Assembly: GCA_007122745.1 (NCBI GenBank)
Contig: SKTA01000142.1
Span: 1-11,007 of the forward strand
Source of the DNA: Bacteroidales bacterium
GTDB taxonomy: Bacteria; Bacteroidota; Bacteroidia; Bacteroidales; UBA7960
Length of the DNA stretch: 11,007 bases
Direction: 5' to 3'
The notes under the pieces are model-generated. The model worked only from the letters and a program-made list of their open reading frames with translations. It was not told the DNA's origin and searched no databases. Below are positions 1 to 6,672 of this stretch, one piece after another. Position numbers and translations under genes: made by a program. Position 1 is the first letter of the stretch. Each line of letters begins with the position of its first letter.

Positions 1-15
1 AAAATAATACATGTC

Positions 16-35
16 AGGCTGGTCAAGCCCAGCCT
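16..35 (-). terminator. Possible phoH terminator hairpin
   Basis: A 7-bp perfect stem (AGGCTGG at 16-22 pairing with CCAGCCT at 29-35) encloses a 6-base loop, about 50 bases past the phoH stop codon in the direction of phoH transcription. The sequence that follows on the minus strand is A/T-rich but has no clean run of T directly after the stem. It is therefore a weak candidate for a factor-independent terminator, and its role is inferred from position and shape only. Confidence 0.35.
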
Positions 36-43
36 ATACAACT

Positions 44-96
44 CAGTTCTCAGCAATTATCCAGTTCCCAGTTCCCAGTTCTCAGTTCTCAGTTCT
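44..96. repeat. Heptamer tandem repeat (CAGTTCY)n
   Basis: Five perfect head-to-tail copies of the 7-mer CAGTTC(C/T) fill 62-96 (starts at 62, 69, 76, 83 and 90). One further copy stands at 44-50, separated by 11 unrelated bases. On the minus strand the unit reads (A/G)GAACTG. The two rightmost copies overlap the last codons of phoH, and its stop codon (82-84) begins in the copy at 76-82. Since 7 is not a multiple of 3, gain or loss of a copy inside the gene would change the reading frame of the last few codons. The array otherwise lies in the phoH 3' flank and shows no coding or CRISPR character. Confidence 0.9.
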
Positions 97-1065
97 TTTG
101 TCATTTTTCACTTTTTTCTCCGGAACGGCATATGCTTCAATGATTCTTGTTACGAGGTCGTGGCGTACCACATCCCTTTCATTCAGAAAAACAAAATCGA
201 TACCCTTTACATGATTCAGTATCTTGATGGCTCTGAACAAGCCAGGCACCTGGTGCTTTGGGAGGTCGATCTGTGTGATATCGCCCGTGATGATGAACTT
301 TGCAGACCTTCCCATCCGGGTGAGAAACATTTTCAGCTGGCTTTCGGTGGCGTTCTGTGCTTCGTCCAGAATGGCAAAGGCATTGTCGAGTGTCCTGCCC
401 CGCATGAAGGCGAGGGGGGCAATTTCGATGGTTCCGTCTTCCAGGTAGGTGGCGAGTTTCGCCGGTGGGATCATGTCCCTCAGGGCATCATAAAGGGGGC
501 GAAGATAAGGGTCCAGTTTATCTTTCAGGTCACCTGGCAGAAACCCGAGGTTTTCTCCGGCTTCCACAGCGGGGCGTGCCAGGATGATGCGACGAACCTC
601 CTTATTTTTTAAAGCTCTCACTGCCAGTGCAACGGCCGTGTATGTTTTTCCTGTGCCTGCCGGACCGATGGCAAAAAGCATGTCATGTTTTTTAAAGCTG
701 TCGACCATTCGCTGCTGATTGGGGGATCGGGCTTTGATTGCAATACCGTTGCGACCGTAAAGGAGTAAGTCCCCATCCTTTTGATTTGGTGTCACTGACG
801 CAGCATAACCGTTTTCACGCGCCATGATCTCAAGGATGTTCTCTTCGGTCAGTTTGCCATAGCGGTCATAGTGCGCCAGCATCAGCTCCAGCTTGCCTTC
901 AAAAAAAGCGGTTTCAGCTTTTTCTCCGATCACGATGAGTTCTTCTCCGCGCGACACAATTTTAAGCTTCGGAAAGATGCTTTGCAGCAATTTCAGTTTT
1001 TCCTCACGCAGTCCGAAAATCTCAGGGGGGTGGATCCCTTCAATTTTGATTGTTTTTTCACCCAT
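82..1065 (-). CDS. phoH: PhoH family ATPase
   Basis: PhoH-family cytoplasmic P-loop ATPase of 327 residues, a usual length. The Walker A motif GPAGTGKT lies at residues 134-141 and the Walker B stretch ILDEAQN at 232-238. The family blocks around ILARPAVEAGENLGFLPGD (161-179) and ITGDITQIDLP (259-269) are also present. PhoH proteins are linked to RNA metabolism and phosphate starvation; the exact substrate here is unknown. The frame is open to an ATG at 1149, but the extra 28 residues do not resemble the family. The Met at 1065, which starts MGEKTIKIEG, fits the expected N-terminus, and choosing it leaves a 101-base divergent promoter region before the next gene. The C-terminal tail is short and basic, and its last codons fall in a heptamer DNA repeat. 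YbeY, a frequent partner gene elsewhere, is not adjacent. Confidence 0.93.
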   Translation of the reverse strand: MGEKTIKIEGIHPPEIFGLREEKLKLLQSIFPKLKIVSRGEELIVIGEKAETAFFEGKLELMLAHYDRYGKLTEENILEIMARENGYAASVTPNQKDGDLLLYGRNGIAIKARSPNQQRMVDSFKKHDMLFAIGPAGTGKTYTAVALAVRALKNKEVRRIILARPAVEAGENLGFLPGDLKDKLDPYLRPLYDALRDMIPPAKLATYLEDGTIEIAPLAFMRGRTLDNAFAILDEAQNATESQLKMFLTRMGRSAKFIITGDITQIDLPKHQVPGLFRAIKILNHVKGIDFVFLNERDVVRHDLVTRIIEAYAVPEKKVKNDKRTEN

Positions 1066-1077
1066 TATTTCATTACT

Positions 1078-1105
1078 TTTGATGTGCAAAATAACAATAT
1101 TTTTG
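1078..1105 (+). promoter_or_regulatory. Possible promoter of the DUF62-gldFG operon
   Basis: The sequence TATTTTTG at 1098-1105 matches the Bacteroidota -7 box TAnnTTTG exactly. A TTTG at 1078-1081 could serve as the -33 box, although the 16-base spacer is slightly shorter than the usual 17-23. Transcription would start near 1112 and leave a leader of about 55 bases before the ATG at 1167. It lies in the divergent gap between phoH and the plus-strand operon. A/T-rich sequence makes chance matches likely, so this is tentative. Confidence 0.4.
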
Positions 1106-1166
1106 TCAGATATTTTGTTGATTTGCCCACTTTTATCACAATAAATCAAAAACAGGCAACAGACAC

Positions 1167-1952
1167 ATGGCCATCATAACCCTTACGACCGACTGGGGTA
1201 GCGGCAATCATTATGCAGGAGCAGTAAAAGGTGCATTGCTGCAGCGAATCCCAGGTGTGCAGATCATTGATGTTACGCACGACATTCCGTGCTTCGACAT
1301 CATGCAGGCAAGCTTTGTTTTGCGGAATGTGTATGCAGAATTTCCGAAAGGGACCATACACCTTTTAGGCGTCAATACTGAAGCGGGCATTGATACACCC
1401 CATATCCTGGTGCATCATGAGGGCCATTACTTCATTGGCGCTGATAACGGGATATTTTCCCTGATCTTTGATAAGACCCCTGTAGAAGCTGTTGAGCTGG
1501 AGATCATACAAGATTCTGATTATTTTACGTTTTCAACGAAGGACGTATTTGTAAAGGCTGCTGCAATGATTGCTGCCGGAAAACCGTTACAGGAGATGGG
1601 ACATCCGCATCAGGAACTGAATGAACGAATCGCTTTCAAACCGGTTGTCTATCCCGAAAAGATCGTAGGGAAAGTTATTTTTATTGATGGATATGAGAAT
1701 GTGGTTATTAATATTGACAAGAAGCTTTTCAGGCAGGTTGGAAAGGGTCGGAAATTCGTGATCGGATTCCGGCTTCCCGGTGAAGCGATCAGGCAATTGC
1801 ATGAATCCTATTCAGATGTTGTTCCCGGAGAACGACTGGTACTGTTTGGAACCTCCGGTTTTCTTGAAATTGCCATCAACCAGGGCAAGGCAGCATCCTT
1901 GCTTGGTCTGCAGATCAATGATACGGTAATCATCGAATTTGACACGGAATAG
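1167..1952 (+). CDS. DUF62 / SAM hydrolase family protein, variant active site
   Basis: A 261-residue protein of the DUF62 (SAM hydroxide adenosyltransferase) family, whose studied members split S-adenosylmethionine into adenosine and methionine. Recognisable family blocks are ITLTTDWG (4-11), IIDVTHDI (33-40), FPKGTIHLLGV (59-69), YFIGADNGIFSL (88-99), the domain-joining GKVIFIDGYENVVINI (168-183), and the C-terminal FGTSGFLEIAINQGKAA (227-243). The canonical catalytic Asp-Arg-His, found in VDPGVGTxR and FHGRD contexts, appears here as Asn70, Thr77 and Ser123 (VNTEAGIDT and FSTKD). The usual activity is therefore doubtful. It may be a Bacteroidota subfamily with a different chemistry or a binding role. 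The ATG at 1167 puts ITLTTDWG at the normal place. The gene stops 10 bases before gldFG, so the two are probably cotranscribed. Confidence 0.88.
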   Translation: MAIITLTTDWGSGNHYAGAVKGALLQRIPGVQIIDVTHDIPCFDIMQASFVLRNVYAEFPKGTIHLLGVNTEAGIDTPHILVHHEGHYFIGADNGIFSLIFDKTPVEAVELEIIQDSDYFTFSTKDVFVKAAAMIAAGKPLQEMGHPHQELNERIAFKPVVYPEKIVGKVIFIDGYENVVINIDKKLFRQVGKGRKFVIGFRLPGEAIRQLHESYSDVVPGERLVLFGTSGFLEIAINQGKAASLLGLQINDTVIIEFDTE

Positions 1953-1962
1953 CAAGTTTACT

Positions 1963-4362
1963 ATGTGGGCACTGATAAAAAGGGAAATCAACGGTTTTTT
2001 CAATGGGTTGATCGCTTATGTGGTACTCTCGGTTTTTTTGGGAATCATCGGTTTGTTTCTCTGGGTTTTCCCTTCCGAGTTCAATGTCATTGAAGGGGGC
2101 TATGCCGACCTGAATGGCTTTTTTGCCCTGGCGCCCTTTGTGTTTCTTTTTCTTATACCGGCTGTTACAATGCGCTTTTTGGCCGATGAGTTTCGCTCCG
2201 GAACTTACGAGATGCTGGTTACAAAACCCCTGTCATCATTACAGATCGTACTCGCAAAATACCTTGCCGGTGTTGTTTTGATTGCCGTGGCATTGCTCCC
2301 GACCCTGATTTTTTACTTCAGTATACAGTTCCTTGCTGCTCCTCCCGGGGTTGACATTGGAGGCCTTATGGGATCGTATGCCGGACTCTTCTTCCTCGGA
2401 ATGGTGTTTACAGCCGTTGGGTTATTTGCATCTTCGCTGACAAAAAACCAGATCGTTGCATTCATCATCTCATTGTTCCTTTCAGGGTTCCTGTATATTG
2501 GTTTCGAAATGATCCACAGGTTGGATGCTTTCGAACAGATCGATCATATCATCCGGAACATAGGCTTGTATCCACATTATTCATCTATGGGGCGCGGTGT
2601 GATCGACAGTCGGGATGTGTTGTATTTTCTTGGTGTGATCATCGTATTTCTGACGGCTACAAACCAGGTTCTTGCGCGGAAAACAGCACCTGCCAGGATA
2701 CTCATTCCCTTACTGAGCGTCCTTTTGATTGTTGTTGCTGTTCAGTTTTTTGGCCAACAGTGGTTTGTACGTCTGGATATGACTGCGGACAAACGGTATT
2801 CCCTGACTCCGGCAACCAAAAGGATGTTGCAAAACCTCGATGACGTGGTCTATTTCCGGGTATATCTGGATGGGGAATTGCCCACTGAGTTTAGACGCCT
2901 TCGTAACGATACGCGTGAGATGCTTGATGAGTTCAGTGCCTGGTCTAATCATGTTCAATACGAGTTCATCAGTCCGTCGCGTGCTGCCGGTGATGAGCCG
3001 CAGGAGTTGCGGCAATATTACCGGATGCTTGCCGAAAGAGGGCTGGAGCCGGCACAGGTGCAGACACGGTCCGGCGATGCGAGCTCACAGCGTGTGATCT
3101 TTCCCGGAGCACTGGTTTCCTATCAGGGGAGGGAAATTCCTGTCCATTTACTGCATGACAATCCCGGGCTGTCGGTCAGGGAAGCCTTACATCAGGCAAC
3201 ACTTGCCATCGAATACAAACTTGCATCATCCATTCTTAACATCACAAAAGAGGAAAAAGAAAAGATTGCATTTCTTGAGGGGCATGGTGAACTGGAAGCC
3301 CGTTATGTTAAATCGATTCATCGGGCCCTGGAAGACTATTATGAAGTGGACAGGATATCGATCAGTGACAATTTTGAAGCCCTTGGCAATTACAGAACCT
3401 TAATTTCGGCAAAACCCACAGAGCCATTCTCTGAAGCGGAAAAGTATATATTGGATCAATTTCTGATGCAGGGTGGCTCCATGCTGTGGCTTATTGATCC
3501 GGTTTTTGCCGACATGGACAGTCTGATGGTTGCCGATGAAACGCTCGGCATCGCCCGGGACATCAACCTGGATGATCTCTTTTTTCGTTATGGCATACGC
3601 CTGAATCCTGTTTTGCTGAATGATTTGAATGCAGCCCCAATTCCCGTTACTACTGGCTTCGTAGGGGGAAGGCCCCAGATCAACCTGATCCCCTGGCCTT
3701 TTTTTCCGGTACTCAACCCCACTTCCAGACACGAAATTGTCAATAACCTGAACTTCATCCGTAGTGAGTTTATAAGTAGCATTGATACCGTTGAGGCACC
3801 CGGCGTCAAAAAGACCATCCTGCTGGAATCCTCACCTTATACCCGTGTGATGCCGGTTCCGGTGCGTATCAGCCTGGATTTACTCGAGCGGCCCGCAGAT
3901 GAAAACTTATATACCGGTCCGCCGGAAGCCGTGACGGTTTTGCTCGAAGGGATATTCCCCTCTCTTTACAGGAACCGAATGGCGCCCTCCATTGACCTTC
4001 CGGAAGGAACCACCCATCGTGACGAAAGTTTGCCGGCAGCGATGATTGTGGCGGCCGACGGCGACCTGATCCGAAACCAGTTTGGTTCCGATGGTCGTTC
4101 CCTGCCACTCGGCTACGACCGGTTTACCGGACAAACATTTGCCAATAAAGATTTTATCCTGAATGCGGTTAATTATCTTACAGATGACTCTGGAATTATT
4201 AGTGCCCGTGCCCGGGAGGCACGTTTACGTCTGCTCGATCGGCAACGAGTCAATACCCATAAAGTAGCGCTGCAACTCTTTAATACCATGACGCCCATTC
4301 TGATCGTTCTGATCTTTGGTGCCGTCCGATTGTTTCTCAGAAAAAGACGCCATTCAAAATAA
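1963..4362 (+). CDS. gldFG: GldF-GldG fusion, gliding-type ABC transporter subunit
   Basis: A 799-residue inner-membrane protein in which two normally separate subunits are joined. Residues 1-238 match GldF, an ABC-2 permease with six predicted membrane helices (about 15-36, 54-73, 101-122, 138-157, 164-182, 217-236). Its hallmarks include FLIPAVTMRFLADEFRSGT (63-81) and LLPTLIFYFS (111-120). From about 245 the protein matches GldG. A seventh helix (246-264) is followed by a large extracytoplasmic region with DKRYSLTPATK (276-286), IAFLEGHGELE (435-445), ILDQFLMQGGSMLWLID (496-512) and VTVLLEGIFPSLYRNRM (657-673), then a C-terminal helix (about 772-792) and a basic tail. In Flavobacterium, GldF and GldG act with the ATPase GldA in gliding motility; homologues also occur in non-gliders, so motility is not proven. 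The Met at 1963 gives the typical GldF start. No gldA is present in the window. Confidence 0.93.
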   Translation: MWALIKREINGFFNGLIAYVVLSVFLGIIGLFLWVFPSEFNVIEGGYADLNGFFALAPFVFLFLIPAVTMRFLADEFRSGTYEMLVTKPLSSLQIVLAKYLAGVVLIAVALLPTLIFYFSIQFLAAPPGVDIGGLMGSYAGLFFLGMVFTAVGLFASSLTKNQIVAFIISLFLSGFLYIGFEMIHRLDAFEQIDHIIRNIGLYPHYSSMGRGVIDSRDVLYFLGVIIVFLTATNQVLARKTAPARILIPLLSVLLIVVAVQFFGQQWFVRLDMTADKRYSLTPATKRMLQNLDDVVYFRVYLDGELPTEFRRLRNDTREMLDEFSAWSNHVQYEFISPSRAAGDEPQELRQYYRMLAERGLEPAQVQTRSGDASSQRVIFPGALVSYQGREIPVHLLHDNPGLSVREALHQATLAIEYKLASSILNITKEEKEKIAFLEGHGELEARYVKSIHRALEDYYEVDRISISDNFEALGNYRTLISAKPTEPFSEAEKYILDQFLMQGGSMLWLIDPVFADMDSLMVADETLGIARDINLDDLFFRYGIRLNPVLLNDLNAAPIPVTTGFVGGRPQINLIPWPFFPVLNPTSRHEIVNNLNFIRSEFISSIDTVEAPGVKKTILLESSPYTRVMPVPVRISLDLLERPADENLYTGPPEAVTVLLEGIFPSLYRNRMAPSIDLPEGTTHRDESLPAAMIVAADGDLIRNQFGSDGRSLPLGYDRFTGQTFANKDFILNAVNYLTDDSGIISARAREARLRLLDRQRVNTHKVALQLFNTMTPILIVLIFGAVRLFLRKRRHSK

Positions 4363-4369
4363 AACAGGC

Positions 4370-5431
4370 ATGCAAAAGCATAAAAACCTTTTATTCTTCC
4401 TTCTATCCCTGGTTTTATTGGCTGCTGCACTTTACTATTACAGGTCGGCAGATTCAGTTGCTTTCAGGGGTGGAGGTGCTTTCCCATTGTCTGCTGATGA
4501 CAAAGTTTCCCTTTTAATCTTATCTGATAATCAAAACAATGTTTTAAGAATTAAAAAGCAAGCTGCAGGCGTATGGCTTTTAAACGATTCTCTTGAGGTC
4601 GACGAGCAGATCCTTCGCGAAGCTTTGTTTGTATTGCGAAGGTTGGAAGTGAAAGGGCCTGTTGCATTCGACGATCGTGAAAGTGCAAATCGCTTTCTGC
4701 ATAAAGAGGGGATAAGGCTGGAGGTTTACAGGGAAAGCCACCTGCTGACCTTACCCGGAGACCGAAATCTTTTCAGACGTCACAGAAAGATAAGATCATT
4801 GTTTCTTGCTTCCGGTTTTCCCGGTGAGGATGATCATCTGGTCATGAACCAGGGGGATCATGTGTCATATCTGGCAGATTTGCCCGCCGGGATAAGCAAC
4901 TTGTATGAAACCTTTCCGGTTAATGCATACAAGTGGCGGTCCCGAAAGCTGATGCATTATCTTCCACACGAGATCCTGGAAATTGAAATTCAACATTCTG
5001 ATCGCCCTCCTGAATCTTTTAGCCTGCATCTTGATGAAAAAACCGTTCGGATCAATGACCATAAGGGGGATTCTTTCGATGTCACACAGGTTGACATGCA
5101 GCGTGTTGGCAGGTTTATGAACGGTTTCCGCCATCTTTTTTACGAAAAGGCACTGCAGGTTCTGATGGGTGCAAAACCTGAAGACCTGCTTTCCGATACC
5201 CCTTTTCTTGAAATTACCATCAAAGACATTTACGATGAAAGACGTCATCTGTATTTTTACAGACGCCGGATCCCGGATGATGGCACACTCACTTCTGAAA
5301 AGAAACCTTATGATCCGAACAGGTTTTATGTTCGTGAGAGGGAGGATCTATACATGTTGTCGTTGTACCATATTTTTCAACCCGTGATGCGGCCGCTGTC
5401 TTATTTTCTCATTGCACCGGAAAATGACTGA
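4370..5431 (+). CDS. Membrane-anchored DUF4340-like protein
   Basis: A 353-residue protein with one N-terminal hydrophobic helix (about 7-24, after MQKHKN) and no later membrane span. Most of the chain should therefore lie outside the cytoplasm, tethered to the inner membrane. The stretch from about 44 to 120 (a beta-strand pattern, the W69-centred segment VWLLNDSLEVDEQ, then LRRLEVKGPVAFDDRESANRF) resembles DUF4340. Proteins of that kind often follow GldG-type genes in bacterial ABC operons. It starts 7 bases after the gldFG stop and is presumably cotranscribed, which points to an accessory subunit of the same complex. The Met at 4370 is chosen because it places the hydrophobic signal/anchor correctly; the 18 upstream in-frame codons overlap gldFG in another frame. 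The molecular function is unknown, and the DUF4340 assignment comes from sequence pattern and position. Confidence 0.75.
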   Translation: MQKHKNLLFFLLSLVLLAAALYYYRSADSVAFRGGGAFPLSADDKVSLLILSDNQNNVLRIKKQAAGVWLLNDSLEVDEQILREALFVLRRLEVKGPVAFDDRESANRFLHKEGIRLEVYRESHLLTLPGDRNLFRRHRKIRSLFLASGFPGEDDHLVMNQGDHVSYLADLPAGISNLYETFPVNAYKWRSRKLMHYLPHEILEIEIQHSDRPPESFSLHLDEKTVRINDHKGDSFDVTQVDMQRVGRFMNGFRHLFYEKALQVLMGAKPEDLLSDTPFLEITIKDIYDERRHLYFYRRRIPDDGTLTSEKKPYDPNRFYVREREDLYMLSLYHIFQPVMRPLSYFLIAPEND

Positions 5432-5464
5432 CTTGAACCTCAAAAAACAAATTATTCGTTTATT

Positions 5465-5497
5465 TTGACATTTGTTTTTTATAAAAAACTATCTTTG
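5465..5497 (+). promoter_or_regulatory. Bacteroidota-type promoter of dnaN
   Basis: An exact -7 box TATCTTTG stands at 5490-5497 (consensus TAnnTTTG). A TTG at 5465-5467 gives a 22-base spacer, within the usual 17-23; a nearer TTG at 5472-5474 gives 15. Transcription would begin near 5503 and leave a leader of about 20 bases before the dnaN ATG at 5524. The 92-base gap from the upstream gene and this match suggest that dnaN is transcribed on its own as well as, or instead of, by readthrough. The spacer is very A/T-rich and contains a perfect palindrome. Confidence 0.65.
5474..5489. repeat. Perfect 16-bp A/T palindrome in the dnaN promoter spacer
   Basis: The sequence GTTTTTTATAAAAAAC is identical to its own reverse complement over all 16 positions. 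It ends directly before the -7 box of the dnaN promoter at 5490. It could be a curved A-tract spacer, an operator for a dimeric regulator, or part of a terminator for the operon ending at 5431. Low-complexity A/T sequence can form such a palindrome by chance. Confidence 0.85.
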
Positions 5498-5523
5498 CTA
5501 TTCATTTCAAAATCAGGTGAAGT

Positions 5524-6648
5524 ATGAAGTTTATTGTATCAAGCTCATTATTGCTAAAGCAATTGCAGGCTATCAGCGGTGTGCTCAGCACAAATAACAC
5601 ATTGCCAATTCTTGACAATTTCCTGTTCAACCTGTCCGATTCTGAGATCCGGATATCGGCTTCCGACATGGAAACAACCATGACATCCCGGATCAATGTG
5701 GATATGGCCGAAGGGGAGGGAAGCGTTGCCATCCCTGCAAAAATCCTGTTGGACACGCTTAAGACTTTTTCTGATATTCCGGTAACACTCGACATCGATC
5801 AGGAGCATTTTGGTGTGACATTGACCGCGGGTGAGGGAAAGTATAAACTGGCCGGACAAAATGGTGATGAATATCCCCAGCTGCCGGAGATTGCTGATCC
5901 AACGGCAGTAGCCATCGATTCCGATATTTTATACCAGGCCATTACGAAAACAATATTTGCTGCCAGCAACGATGATTTGAGGCCTGTGATGGCCGGTGTT
6001 TTTTGTCAGCTGTCTGACGAAGGGACAACCTTTGTTGCCACTGATGCCCATAAACTGGTAAAATACCATCGCAATGATGTAAAAGCTGAGGAAACGGCAA
6101 GCTTCATCCTTCCGAAAAAAGCATTGAACCAGCTGCGCCATATCCTGGTCAGTGATGAGATGCCTGTACAAATTGAATATGACCAAACAAATGCACGCTT
6201 TTCGTTCAGAAATATTATTATGACATGTCGCTTGATTGATGGTCGGTATCCCAATTATTCTGCTGTCATACCATCCACCAATCCGAACAAAATGACGGTC
6301 GACAGACTGCCATTTCTGAATGCGATCAAAAGGGTGTCCATCTTCTCAAATCAGACCACCTACCAGGTCAGGTTTAAAATTGCCGGCACTGAACTTACAT
6401 TGATGGCGGAAGATCTCGATTACAGCAATGAAGCGCGTGAACGACTCGCTTGTCATTACGATGGTGTTGACCTGGAAATTGGCTTCAACAGCAAGTTCAT
6501 GGTAGAGATGCTCAACAACCTTGATACCGATCAGGTGATGCTGGAGATGTCGGAGCCCAATCGCGCCGGATTGATATCTCCGGTTGATAGTGAAAACAAG
6601 GATGAGGATATCCTGATGCTTGTGATGCCCGTGATGCTCGGTGCATAA
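5524..6648 (+). CDS. dnaN: DNA polymerase III beta subunit (sliding clamp)
   Basis: Full-length sliding clamp of 374 residues. As a head-to-tail dimer it encircles DNA and holds the replicative polymerase and many repair proteins on the template. It shows the three-domain clamp pattern: domain 1 begins MKFIVSSSLLLKQLQ and holds TLPILDNFLF; the domain 1-2 linker region has AGQNGDEYPQLPE; domain 2 carries FVATDAHKLVKY; and RLIDGRYPNYSAVIP follows near the domain 2-3 boundary. The C-terminus VMPVMLGA supplies the Met-Pro residues that line the partner-binding cleft. The start at 5524 gives the normal N-terminus. Unlike the classical dnaA-dnaN arrangement, it lies downstream of gldFG and the DUF4340-like gene. 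It converges with uup, with only 24 bases between their stops and no clear terminator hairpin in that gap. Confidence 0.98.
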   Translation: MKFIVSSSLLLKQLQAISGVLSTNNTLPILDNFLFNLSDSEIRISASDMETTMTSRINVDMAEGEGSVAIPAKILLDTLKTFSDIPVTLDIDQEHFGVTLTAGEGKYKLAGQNGDEYPQLPEIADPTAVAIDSDILYQAITKTIFAASNDDLRPVMAGVFCQLSDEGTTFVATDAHKLVKYHRNDVKAEETASFILPKKALNQLRHILVSDEMPVQIEYDQTNARFSFRNIIMTCRLIDGRYPNYSAVIPSTNPNKMTVDRLPFLNAIKRVSIFSNQTTYQVRFKIAGTELTLMAEDLDYSNEARERLACHYDGVDLEIGFNSKFMVEMLNNLDTDQVMLEMSEPNRAGLISPVDSENKDEDILMLVMPVMLGA

Positions 6649-6672
6649 TCGACTGAATTCAATAATTTGCGG

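Noticed and set aside
62..96. Heptamer array as a possible CRISPR
   Set aside because: The units are 7 bases and contiguous, with no unique spacers and no cas genes in the window.
160..612. 150-codon open frame on the plus strand opposite phoH
   Set aside because: It is antisense to a well-conserved ATPase gene, has no recognisable motif, and is best explained as an open frame mirrored from phoH codon use.
1066..1149. N-terminal extension of PhoH starting at the ATG at 1149
   Set aside because: The 28 extra residues do not resemble PhoH proteins and would leave only 17 bases before the divergent gene; the Met at 1065 fits the family start.
1093..1150. phoH promoter on the minus strand
   Set aside because: The best -7 candidate (TTATTTTG on the minus strand, just upstream of the Met at 1065) misses a consensus base and has no -33 TTG at a workable spacing.
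6649..6672. Shared terminator between the convergent dnaN and uup genes
   Set aside because: The 24-base gap contains no stem of useful length or T run on either strand.
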